The position numbers and the translations under genes were made by a program. This document shows positions 35,041-46,334 of a stretch of 64,000 bases of DNA, one piece after another. Source of the stretch: Corythucha ciliata (taxonomy: Eukaryota > Arthropoda > Insecta > Hemiptera > Tingidae); the NCBI GenBank assembly GCA_038030265.1, contig CM075943.1, forward strand, positions 60,859,971 through 60,923,970. Direction: 5' to 3'. The notes beneath the pieces are model-generated. The model was not told the origin of the DNA and did not search any database. It saw only the letters and a list, made by a program, of their open reading frames with translations. The number at the start of each line of letters is the position of its first letter. The first letter of the stretch is position 1.

Positions 35041-36790
35041 CTAAATGAGACGTGCTTGGATATTAGTAGTGTAGAAGGCGGGAAGAAGGATACGCAACAT
35101 TCCTGTTCTTCCATGTCAATTAAAAAGAAAGCACCCCCCACCCATCTTCCAACCGCTTTCCATCTACCACTTTTTTTTTTTTTGGCATCCAACCCTTTCC
35201 CTCGATGAACATTAAGCGAGCCAGACCGGGAGGGGAAAAAAAGAGAAAGACTTTTATTGCCCTGTTAACTTGCGGTATAAAATGTCAACGAAAAGGAGCA
35301 TTGGTGGTGGTGGTGGTGGTGGGGGGGGGAGAGATGAAATGGGATAGTCGATTTGTATGCGACTGAGGAGGACCCGCGGGGAGTACAATTGAGGGGGCGG
35401 GGGGCAGTCACATTTTTGAAAAATATTGCCGCTACGATGAGAAAGAATTAAGAGAGATGAGGGTGATGAAGAGAAAATGTTTTTTTTTTTTTTTTTTCAT
35501 CCCCTTTTTGCCACCAGTCGTCATCTTTTTTCCTCTTGCAGGTCTTAAAAAATGGGTACCACTCAGAAACGAGTGTTAAAAAAAATACCTCACCCTCCCC
35601 ACCACCACCTCTTTGCCACATCTTTCTGTGCCCTTCAATCCACCATTCTTTTGTAAAAGAGTGTACTCTGTCTGAATGGAAATCGGAAAGAAAGGCTGCT
35701 GGGGGGGGAGGGGGTGGAGGAGGAAAAAATTGTTTCATGGGAGGAGGAAAACAGAAAGAATTGCTGGAAGTAAATCTTTTCTAATGACACGGGAGAGGAT
35801 TTTTTCCCCCCTTCAGCCGCCCCCTCACGTTCAGTCACTTTTTCCATTCCAGGAGAGAGGGCTGAACCATCTTTGAATTCCAACCACCCCCCTGTTATAG
35901 AATGAACGTGATGGGTGAGGGTGGTGGTCTTCGACTGCCATTGTCAACCAATAACAGTTCCTAATACCGGAAGAACTTTTTTTTTTTATCGCTTAACAAC
36001 TGACAATATTTTTAATTCCTTTTTAAAGCTTTCCAGAAAAAGTAACAAGGCTTCCCTTTGTCAAAAAGGGGTGGCCCCCTATTTTTCTCATTCTTCAAGT
36101 TCCATTTCCCATAATTTTACCTTCCCTCTGGTGCACAAAAACCACGTCCATTATTAGTCATGAAAGAAATTATTGATGTTTCTTGGTTCACTGCGTGGAC
36201 TTTCACTTTTTCTATCACCCTTCAGACTAAACAAAACCAAAGTTGGCAATACAAAAGTCTCTGAAATTGTGTGTGTTCGGCCCAGAAAATTATCAATTTG
36301 TAATTAGGACAGCGTAACCAGAGGAGAAAGGTTCATGTACCGTGGGGTGCTGACCCGCGGTGCTGAATTTAACATTCATTATTTTAAATCTCCTCATAAA
36401 TATTTAAAACTCGTATTTTACAAGAATCTTTTCTCGTGGAGGCACTTGAATAAGACTTCTTCTTTATTCCTTGATTTACTCATCGCAAAGACTAGCCAAT
36501 AGTTTTCCTTTGTGTTTTAGGTCTTTAAATTTCTCAATTAAATTATGATGCCTGTCAGCCCTTCGAAATCAGGAATCGTGTAATTGATAGCACATAAATT
36601 ACCTTAAAACATTTATTGCTTGATTAGTATTTGTAAGAAATATCTTCCTCTCATTTCGCAGCTATTCAGACGCTTCTCTATACCTCCTCCGGTCACGGTG
36701 TGCCAATTCCCCGTATAATCCTGACCGCTGGCACCAAAACGGTTTCAAAGAGGTGCAGCCAAATTATTAAAAAGAAGGATAGGAGCACAA
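35041..36790 (+). other. Intronic DNA with homopolymers, no gene seen
   Basis: AT-rich, low-copy-looking sequence with poly-T (35480-35497), poly-G (35324-35332, 35701-35708) and a (GGT)6 run (35303-35320). Open frames are Pro/Gly/Phe-rich low-complexity translations and are not supported as genes. Confidence 0.6.
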
Positions 36791-36794
36791 TCAG

Positions 36795-37110
36795 GTGTGG
36801 AGAAAACGCCAATTCACTGGTAAAATTAAGAAAAACGCTAATTATGCGGTTTTAAAATTGAGAAAACAGTAATGCCCGGCTTCTGAAAGCAGCTTTGTAA
36901 TAAAATTGAGAAAAACGTTATTTCGCGACCAAAATTAAGGATAAATTCTAATCAGGGTCTTAAAAACAGTGAAAAACGCTAATTCATGGCTAAATTTTAG
37001 AAAAATTGCCAATTCGTGGATAGAGTATAGGACAAACGCTAATAAACTGGGTAAAACCGCTTAGTTCACGGCTGAAATTGAGAAAAATGCCAATTTGCGG
37101 ATGAGAGAAA
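36795..37110 (-). repeat. Family A array, reverse orientation
   Basis: Units read GCTAATTCGTGG then CTAAAATTGAGAAAAACG, the reverse complement of the family A wording, at about 30-bp spacing, roughly ten units. It stops at a GC-richer patch that carries a Gypsy-like peptide. Confidence 0.75.
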
Positions 37111-37144
37111 AGGAAAATCGCCAGTTTTTGGCGTCTCCTTTCCT

Positions 37145-37320
37145 CCACCACCAGACAATGTCCAACACTCGACCGTTCATTTCATCAATACGGAGACGCC
37201 CAGGTGCCTCAATCTCTTTTCACTCTCGTCGCCTCTAGCCCCTGGTGACCGCCTTCCTAACGCCATCAAGGCCGAATTTGACGCCATTGCTTCAAAATGG
37301 AACTGGAGGGTCGCTCTGAT
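37145..37320 (+). pseudogene. Gypsy-like pol scrap just upstream of RT
   Basis: One + strand frame stays open over this GC-richer patch and reads STVHFINTETPRCLNLF, then SPLAPGDRLPNAIKAEFDAI. The pattern HxI-T--P---R-R-LAP-(D)(R)L--AK-EFD is the well-known segment immediately before the Ty3/Gypsy RT. The basic residues usual before LAP are replaced. No RT follows, and family A sequence flanks it on both sides. The match is by recollection of the motif only. Confidence 0.5.
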
Positions 37321-37334
37321 GGACACTGGTCCAC

Positions 37335-38350
37335 CAGTGCAAGTATCGGGGCCCGGGGCGGAAATCTCCAAGAGCCCCCCCCCCCCCCAATTAAGTTTCC
37401 TCCACTTTAACAGCAAATTATCAAATATTTCTAATACTTAACGGAGAATTAGCACTGTTCTCAGTTTGAACTAAAAATCAGCGTTTTTTCTCACGTATTT
37501 TCCTCAATATTAGCCGCAAAATAGCATGTTTTTCCACATTTTTGCCACAAATCGCATTTTTTGTTTATCATGAGCTATGAATTAGCGATTTTTCTCAGCC
37601 AAAAATCAATGGGTTTTTTACCCATACAGCCCATTGACGTTTTTTTTTCAATTTTAACCTTAAAGTTGCCTTCAGAACCCGCGAATTGGCGTATTTTCAA
37701 CTTTTGATGCAAATTGACATTTTTTTCACAATTTTAGCCACGAATTAGTGATTTTCCTTAATTTTAACCTGCAAATTAGAGCTTTGTCTCAATTTTAGCT
37801 GCGTAGAATGGTTTCTAACCCGTGAATTAGCGAATTTTCTCTATTTCAGCCATGAAATAATAGCGTTTTCCGCGATTTTTAGCAGTGAATTAGCTTTTTT
37901 AACGTGAATACGTTTTACGGGAGTACAGGGACCAATTCGGCAGAAGTGGCGAAATGCGCCTCACTGCGCTTGGAGGGTGTTGGGGTGGGAATCAGGGATC
38001 ATTTCACCAATGACCCTAACTCAAGACTCAAGCCGCGAATCAGCGGCGTTTTTTTAACTCATAGCCGTGAATTGTCAGTTTTTCTCAATTTTTCTAGCCT
38101 CAAAGTTGCCTTGCGAAGGCGAGTATTTAAGTTGGAAATTTGACAATTGTTTGTCCGCTTAGCACGTTGTGAAGTTTAGCCGCGAGCTTATAGCGCTGCT
38201 TTGTGTCAATTTTAGCAGCTCAGTAGCGCTTCTAACAGGTGAATTCCCGAATTTTCTCAATTTTACGATTGGCGTTTTCCGTAAATTTTGACTGCAGATT
38301 AGTCTTTTTTCCCCCCATTTTCAGCAGTGAGTCTTTGGCTCAATTTCAGC
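37335..38350 (+). repeat. Family A array, forward orientation, with header
   Basis: CCAGTGCAAGTATCGGGGCC, then GAAATCTCCAAGAGCCCC (37361 onward) repeats the header seen at 4142 and 25525, followed by a C run. Family A units (CTCAATTTTAGC, CGAATTAGCG) run to about 38350. TTCACCAT-like and AAGTTGCCTTC words match the other large blocks. A poorly periodic patch with CCAATGACCCTAAC lies at about 37910-38030. Confidence 0.7.
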
Positions 38351-38354
38351 TGAA

Positions 38355-38545
38355 AATTAGAGTTCTCGAACAAAAGATCGGTGACAGCTGACAACCAGGA
38401 GTGTGCCTTCTTCCCCCTCTCTGGCTTGATACCTTGAAAGGCACATGGCCAGAAAGTGTCTGACTCGGCGACCGGGGAGTGACCCGGTGCGTGCAACTCC
38501 TGGGTTATCCTCGCCCCGCTCCCAATCAGCCGCACAAGCTGACCA
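38355..38545. other. GC-rich spacer between opposed family A arrays
   Basis: About 190 bp of non-periodic, GC-richer sequence separates forward units (to 38350) from reverse units (from 38550). A minus-strand frame is open across it (GARITQELHAPGHSPVAES and so on) but I recognise no family. It may be an insertion or part of the parent transposon. Confidence 0.4.
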
Positions 38546-38549
38546 AGGA

Positions 38550-39735
38550 AAAACCTTTTAATTAGCAGCTAAAATTGGGAAAAACGTTAGTATGCGGCTA
38601 AAATTAAGGGAAAATTCTAATCAAATCAGGGTCTAAAATAGTGAAAAACGCTAATTCATGGCTAAAATTTAGATTAATTACTAATTCGTGGATAGAGAGA
38701 GTATAGTAAGACGTTAATAAACAGCTAATGTGAACAAAAAAAATCACTAATTCACGACTAAAATGAAGAAACACTCCAAAGCGCGGCTAAAACTGAGAGA
38801 AAAGTGCGAATCGGCGGCTATAGCAGAGAAAATCGCTAATAAACGGCTAAAATTGAAACAAAAAACACAAATTCACGGATAAAAAGCACTAATTCGTGGC
38901 TAAAATGGAATAAAAAACATGTTAATTCTATGTTAACGTGCTAATCAATGGCTGAAACAAAGAAAAACGCTGATTCGCGGCTAAAAATTGAAAAAACCCG
39001 ATAATGCACTCAGCAGGCTCAGCTCTAATCTTGGGGCTCATATTTGTGGCTAAAATAGTGAAAAAGCGCTAATTCACAGCAAAAAAATCAATTCGCGGCT
39101 AAAAAACAAAAAAACGTGGCCATAATTAAGTAAAAAACGCTTGTGGAGGTCAAGTTCAGAAAAACCAGCGATGATTCGCTGAGCCGGCCAATTGGCCAAT
39201 TGGTGGTTTGCAAGGCAACTTTCGAGGCTACAATTAAATCGTTATTTCGCATGCGGTAAATGAGAAACAAATCGCTAAATGAGCACAAGTAGCTAAGAAA
39301 ATCAAGAAAAAGCGTTAATTCGCCGCTAAAACAAAAAATAAAAACAAGGCGAAACCGTCAATTCGCGGATCAGTTTAAGATAAACCGTTAATTCCCGGTT
39401 AAAATTAATACAAAACGCTCCATCGCCGATAAAAATATAGAAAAAGCGCAATTCGCGGCTTTTTAGTTGATAAAAGACACTCATCTCAGCTTAAAAAGGT
39501 GAAAAACGTCAATTTTCGGATCAACATAAGAAAATCCGCTAATTCGTGGATAAAAATAGTGTGAAAAAGCTTTAATTCACTGCTAAAATTAAGAAATTCT
39601 CGGTTTAAACTATAAAATGCTCTTATTCGTGGCAAAAATTGACGAAAAGTCCTGATTCGCGGCATTAAAAATTGAAAAAAACGCAAATTGTCTTTGGCTA
39701 AAACTGCAATAAGCCACTAATTCCTGCCTAGACAA
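38550..39735 (-). repeat. Family A array, reverse orientation
   Basis: About 40 imperfect units of the form CGCTAATTCGCGGCTAAAAT then TGAGAAAAA. Together with the forward block at 37395-38350 this forms a large diverged inverted arrangement around the 38355-38545 spacer. Confidence 0.8.
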
Positions 39736-39775
39736 GCTCGTGGCTCCTCGATCACAGACCATCCACCCATTAGAG

Positions 39776-41840
39776 CAGGGCCGGCCAACCATTTTTGGTC
39801 GTGGGCCATGATTGTAAAAACTCAGGCGGGCCCCCCCCCCCCCAACACCATCGAGCCCAACACTTTGATCTTAGCAAAAGGCCGTGACGCTCCTGAATAA
39901 AACGCCACTTGAGGCTAGTTGTTCAATAACTTCAACAAAATAAGCTAACAACGGTGTGAAACGTTTTCCATTTGCACAAAAAGTGTGCCTTGGGACTGCT
40001 CATTGCAGTGCCGGGGCCTTTAGACATTTGGCGCCCGCCCGGGATAGGATCACCAACGCCTCCGTGAAGTTACCTTCAGGCGCCGTGAATTAGCGTTTTT
40101 TACTTCTTTTTTTTCGCACTTCATCGGTGAATTCGCGATTTTCTCCATTTTAGCTGCGAATTAGCGATTTTTCTTCCAATGAATTCGTGTTTTTCCCGAT
40201 TTGAGCCGCTAATGAATTAGCGCTATATTTTCTAATTTTAGCCACGAAGTTGTTTCCGGTAACCGCACGACTTGCCATTTACTCAATTTATTTCTGTAAA
40301 ATTGCAAATATTCTCAATTTAACCCCAAAAATAGCAATTTTTCTTGATTTCAGCCCTTAATTAGCATTTCACCCTACTATAGCTCTCGTTGAGCGTATTG
40401 TTCCCAAATTTTCGCTGGGAATTAACGCTTTTTCTGATTTTTATCCGCGAATCACTAATCAGGGCATTATCTATCCTCATTTAGCCTTGGACTGTAGCGA
40501 TTTGGTTCACTTTCAGCCACGAAGCCGCAATGGGGCGCTTTCTACATTTTAACCGATAATAAGCGTTTTTTCCACACGTCAGCGCTTTCCTCTCAATAAC
40601 CACCCAAATTAACCACCCAATTAGCCATATTTCTTGATTTTAGCAGTAAATTAGCGTTTTCCCCCCACTTTAGCCACTAATTATCCGGATTTGCCTAACA
40701 CTTTTTTTTGAAATTAGCCCTTTCAGGCACGAAGCCGCGAATTGACGTTTTATCAATTAAATCCGCGAAGTACCGTTTTCCTTACTTCAGCGCTTATTAT
40801 CAATTTTATCGATGAATTAGCAAATTAGCAATTTTTCTCCAATTTTGCAGCGAATTAGCGTTTTTTTTTGTTTTTTGTCAGTTTACTTATATTTCACCAT
40901 TTTAGCCGTGAGTTAGCGATTTATCTGAGTTTTGCAGTGAATTATTGATTTCCTGTTTTCAGCCGCTAATTAGCGTTTTTTTTTGTTTTTTTCAATCCGG
41001 GAATCAGCAACTTTTCTTACTTTTAGCTTCGAATTTAGCGATTTGTTTCGCTTTTAGCTATGAATAAGCGTTTTTCCGCAGTTTGAGCCACAAACTTGCC
41101 TTCGGAAGCTGAAAATTGTCGTTTCCATACTTGTGGCCTTTAAAGTAGCACTTTTTTTTTCAATGTATTCTCCACTTCAACCGAGAATACGTAATTTTAG
41201 CCGCTAAAGAGTCGTTTTCCCCGATTTTATCTTGAATTAGTATTTTTTCTTAATTTTTCCCGCAAATTTGCGTTTTTTTTTCACTTTTAGCAGTGAATTA
41301 GCGTTTTTTTCAGATTGAGCCACAAACTTGCGTTCTGAATCAGCCGAGAATTCATGCTTTCGTAATTTTAGGCGCGCATTAGCGCTTTTTCTCAAAACTA
41401 TTAGTACAAAATTATCGATTTTTCACTATTTTATTCGAGAATTAGCGTGCTTTGTAATTTTAAACGCGAATTACTGTTTTTTACTCTTTATCCGCGATTC
41501 TATGGCTTTTTCTCAATTTCAGCTTTCCTAATTTCTTCCGTGATTTAGCAATTAGTCTCACTTGAGTGAATTAACCGCACTTATGTCAATGTCAGCCCCA
41601 AATTAGCGTTATTTTCAATTTTGGTCTGTATTATGTGGGCACTTAGCGGGGGATCAGCCGTCCACGAGGAGGCGCGAATTGTAGCGTTTTCCGCATTTGC
41701 ACAAAAATCTGAGGGGCGCAAAAATCCAACATTAAAAATGATTAATGATAATTTACCACTGTAGGCCACGGGCTAGTCGTCGTCAAAGGCCTTAGCAGGT
41801 CACTTCTTGACCCGCGGGCCGTGGGTTGCCCGCACCCATG
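39776..41840. mobile_element. hAT-like non-autonomous element filled with family A repeat
   Basis: The left end CAGGGCCGGCCAACC (39776-39790) and the reverse complement of the right end (CATGGGTGCGGGCAACC, ending at 41840) are similar, each followed by GGCC-rich sequence of the kind found at the ends of many hAT-superfamily MITEs. A run of 13-14 C follows the left end. From 40080 to 41640 the interior is family A repeat; the right subterminal part includes CATTTGCACAAAA and AATTTACCACTGTAGGCC. Flanking 8-mers do not form a clear duplication. No transposase seen. Confidence 0.6.
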
Positions 41841-44495
41841 CCTTAACACGGCTGCTAAACCTCGGAAATAGTGTTGGCGCTAGCCTGCGTCCTGTTTTTT
41901 ATTTCGCAGAAACGTCTCCCACCTCACACACCAAGACCCAGAAACTATTAAACTTTTTATTGAAGAAGTGCTGTACAATGGGGAAAGCTTTCTGCCACAG
42001 CTCCTGCCGATATAACTACGCTAAAACCATAGGCGAGTGTTGTTGGTGGTGGTGGGGGGGGGAGTCTCTCTCTGTCCATTCTATACAATATTCACCCCTC
42101 CCCTCCCATCCCCTCACCACCATACGTGGACGCGTTATATGCCTGCGTATTATAAGGCCTACCCTCAGCGTGGTACATCTCTTAACGCTCACCTCTGTCT
42201 GTTCCTGGTTCCCTTTCCCGCTTTTCTATAATCGTGCAAACAACGGCAAATTGCATCCCCCGCCCCGCCCACCACCACCCCATCATCATGACAACCACTC
42301 GTAGTCACCCGTGCACACATGTGCAGCTTTGCTAATAGTCGCACAGTGTGCGTATAATACAATATATGAATTGAAACACATTAGAGCCGCACTATTACGA
42401 ATGACGCAAAATTACGTTTTCGTTTATTTTCCTCCGGTTATATTGATTAAAGTTTACCGCAATGGTGAAAAGCCCCCCCCCCTCCTTTGAAACAATGGTG
42501 TGTGATGAGGGGAGCGGGGAGTGGATTTTAGTTCCAGACACGAATTTCTCTTTTCGGTATCATCTGTACGCGTCTCTCGCCTGTCTCTTCACCAATAAAC
42601 TGAGTGCATTGTGCCTTCGCTTCATAATGTATCGTGTGAGTTTTAGAGACGGTTGGAGGGGAAGGGGAGGGGGGGTCGGTGAAGTGATTCCAGTCATTGA
42701 TTGGATCAGCTTGTCTGTGTGAGAGCAACTGTTAGATGGGTCTAGTAAATAATTTCACGTAGGTTGTTTCCCGCCCGGCCTATATTGTAAGGCTGAACGA
42801 TGCACATGGTTGGGAGTGTTTGGAGGGGGGGGGGTGAGGCGGCTGGACGGATTGAAGCTGAAGCTTTGCATTTTGGAGTCTGGTTGCGGGGTTGTGAAGG
42901 GGTTATGTTGGACACGAACGTGCAGTGTGCAATAATTCACACTGGTGAGTTGGTGGGCCTTCATACTGCCCTCCTATCCCCCCCCCCCAACACAAACCAC
43001 CCAAACTATTCTATTTTGTAAAGGGATGGAAAGGATGGGAATTGCTAAAGTGGTGGGTACAGGAGTATGAGGGGGGGGGACAAGCTAGTGAGCAATAAAC
43101 TACCCCCCCACCCATTACTTCTCTTCTTCTTGACACATGTGAAGGAGGGGCAGGTGTGGCTTCAGCCATAGTTCCTGTCAATCAAAACCTCCCAGATAGA
43201 CACGCCCACTTTCAACTGCACATGCACCTCCCTGCATGCAACTTTGCGAATTCAGCCGTATGCTATAGTGTGTGAGAGAAGCGGGATGTTGAATATAAAA
43301 AAAAAATTATAAATTCTCCCTTTACAACGTAATGGGAATTTTGTGTACGGTTAATGAGTTATGTCAGAACGAATCTTTCCACCCTTGTCCATCGATCCCT
43401 CCTGGCACCATCATCCCTTCGATGCACCAGCCTCATGCTCCTCTTGTGGTTTCGCCAAAGGGTTTGAAGGAGAAAACGGTGAATGGGTTGGGGTGGTCCT
43501 TTTAAAAAGATGAAAAATAAAAACATAAAAACAAAATAATAAAAAAAAAACTCAACAAATTTACTGCCTGTTGAAACGCTTAGATAAAACTGGTTATGCC
43601 TCCCTTTTTTCGCTTTACGACCTTCTTTTTCCCCCCTCCCCCAACCCTAAAACAGAAACAATGACTCGTAGACAATTTTTAACCCCTTCGTGTGATAAAC
43701 TTCACTCTATTCCCCCCACCACCACACACTCTCTCGCCACAACATCCCTCTTTTCTGAATGCCACATTTAAAAGGAGGAAAAAATAAAGACAGTGCGAGG
43801 AGAGGGGGGAATAAGGGTTGAGTCTGCGGACGGAGTGTCATTAACCCGGTTTTAAAGATTTCTCATTATTGCCTCCCATCTCTAAAATTACATCTAATTT
43901 GCAATATTTTCGTATAAAATTTTTATACGAGAAGAAGTTATCGATTTCTGTAGGAAATTTATTATTTTCTTTCCTCTCCTTATTTTATTCCTCGAGGATG
44001 GAGGAATTTTCCGGGACATTTTCTCATGTTTGCTCAGCATTTTCTCTGCTGGGTTTGCGAACTGCAGAGGTATTAATTTCACCACCAGAGAAGCACGTTG
44101 CTAAGCTTTTTTTGACTCTTTTGTCGCAAAAAAAAACACATTTTCTGCGACAAAATGTCGCCTAATTGTACCTCCACTATTGAAAAAATTGACGTGTGCT
44201 TTTATATTAGCGAGGGGAGGGGAGGTGTTCAATAAAAGTGATCGTTTTTTCTTTAAAAATTCACTTAATGGTCAGTACACCGTATGTTTTGTACACTAAA
44301 AAACTCATTTTCGCAGTTCTGCCCAACGAAGAAAGCTATTTCGTGATCGGTATCACGAATTTACCTGCCAAAAAAAAAAAATCCCGGGCGTGGCTCACTG
44401 CACTGCAAAAACAAATTGTTTGGATTTAGCTCTTTAAAAGACCATTTCTGCGGATTCTCTCAACAACAAAACGAAAGTGCTAAAATCCGAATAAC
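41841..44495 (+). other. Intronic DNA, no gene seen
   Basis: Low-copy-looking sequence with G runs (42053-42061, 42827-42834, 43072-43079) and C runs (42474-42482, 42979-42987). Longer open frames (for example 41807-42304) are Pro/Thr/His-rich low-complexity reads without domains and I do not call them genes. Confidence 0.55.
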
Positions 44496-44499
44496 TTTT

Positions 44500-44720
44500 T
44501 TTGTTGTTTTTTGAGGAATTCGGGCCGACAAAATTGGAAAAACCGCGAAATTGGCGTACGAGGCGCCAGATCGACAAAATGGATTGGGGAGGGGGGGGGT
44601 CTTGAAAGAGTCAAACGTGCAACAAATGCGAAATTGGGTTAACTTGAGCCAAACGTCCGAAATTTCCATTTGAAATTATCGCTAAAGTGACCCAGAACCC
44701 GAGAAATTATGGATTTTTTC
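44500..44720. repeat. Short family C-like repeat patch
   Basis: Words such as AATTGGAAAAACCGCGAAATTG and GACAAAATGG recur at about 30-40 bp, as in 6480-7480, with a G run at 44591-44599. Confidence 0.45.
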
Positions 44721-44869
44721 TACTTCAGGATAAAGTGTTCGTGTACCGGTCAAGTTGTTGCGTTGAAATGGATCTTAATAACGTGACTTAGCTCCTTTAT
44801 TGGATTGGCTCTGTTTCAAAGGCCGTTGACGCTCATCTATACGCAGGCGCGTTTTAGCCGGAACCGTGC

Positions 44870-46330
44870 CAGTAAACTAGCTATTTAGCAGTGAAACTGT
44901 TAATCATGGCAATTTGCGAGTAACAAAAGCAAAGGTGCAAAGAATCAGCTTAGCTATTTTGAGGGCTCGAATCGTCTGCAGTTTATAGCCATTTTTCAAG
45001 CCACGGGGGCTCTGCTCGGTCATTTTTAGCCAATTACAGGGCGTGATTATAGCCAGTCAACCAATTTTATAGCGTAGGTACAAGTATTCAGTTTAATTGC
45101 CTTTTTCAAGGCATGAATCGTCTTTCTGTGGGGGGCGTAAATGATAAGTTTGGCCTGTGAATAGCCAATTTTGCTATTTTAGGGCATGAATCCTCAGTTT
45201 AGACATTTTAAAGGTGAGAAGGCCCTGCGCTGGGGCATTTTTTAGGAGATCCTGGTCGATTTTGTCAGTTTCATGACAGGAATCAGTCACCATTGTCAAT
45301 TTAGGACGTGAACATAGTCAGTTTGAAACTTTCAGGGCATGAATCCGTCATTATTTTAGTCAATCAGGGTCGGTCGCGCAGTCTTTAAAATGGCAACACG
45401 TGTAAAAACCCTGTACTGGGCAACCAAGAATGTTTAAGAAAACTTTGAATGCCAAACAATTTCCGTCTCCTGCGGTTACAAACTCAGCTCAAGTCATTTT
45501 CAATGCTCGAATACCGTCCGTTAAGCTATTTTTATGGCACAAAGAGTCAGTTTTTTCCATTTATAAGGGCAAGCCAGCCAATAGTACGTGAAGACAAGGC
45601 GTCAATGCTGAGTTTGACCATTCTTTGGCGCTTGAACGGCCGAATTGGCCCATTTTTACGGCACGATTCATCTGTTTAGGCATTTTTTTTTATAGCGCTA
45701 TAATCGCCAGTTTAGCCATTTTAAGGGGTGGGGTTTTGCGTGGATTCAGTTTACCCGTATTTATAGAGTGGGAATTGCCAGTTTGTAAAATCCAAGTTTC
45801 ACTATTTTTATGGCTCAAATAGTTAGTTTAGCCACTTTCAAGGCGCAAATCGTCAGTTATACCATTTTGGGGCACACGACTATACTCAATTTAGCCGGTT
45901 TTATACAGTGAAAATAGCGTGCATCTCATCAGCTTAGCCTTTAACCATTTTCAAGGCACGAATCGTAAGTTTTACCATTCTGGGAGTCGGTATTTAGCTG
46001 TTTTTAAAGCGTCGAGGCCATTTTTGGCGCACGCATGGTCGGTTTGGCAACTTTTGGCGCGCAACCGGTCGATTTGGTTATTGTCAGGGTGATGGGAATC
46101 GTGATCTTCTCAGGTGATTTCAGTTAACACAAATCGACTGTTTAGCAATTTTTAGGCCGCGTGAAGTCATTTTAGCTATTTTTAGGCAGGAATTGCCATT
46201 TATGGTAATTTTTAGAGCGCCAATAAGCCATTTTCAAGTCACGAATCGTAAGTTTTACCATTCTGGGGCTCCTTTATGGTCAGTTTAGCCGTTTTTAAAT
46301 GATGGGAATAGCTTATAGTTCAACTATTAA
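44870..46330 (+). repeat. Family B degenerate array
   Basis: Units of about 30 bp of the form GTCAGTTTAGCCATTTTTA then GGGCGCGAATC. This is the reverse complement wording of 1320-2325. AAGGCACGAATCGTAAGTTT followed by ACCATTCTGGG occurs twice (about 45953 and 46234), showing local duplication of longer segments. Confidence 0.8.
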
Positions 46331-46334
46331 TAGT

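Noticed and set aside
41807..42304. 165-codon + strand open frame
   Set aside because: Pro/His/Thr-rich low-complexity sequence running through a G run and a transposon end; no domain or splice context.
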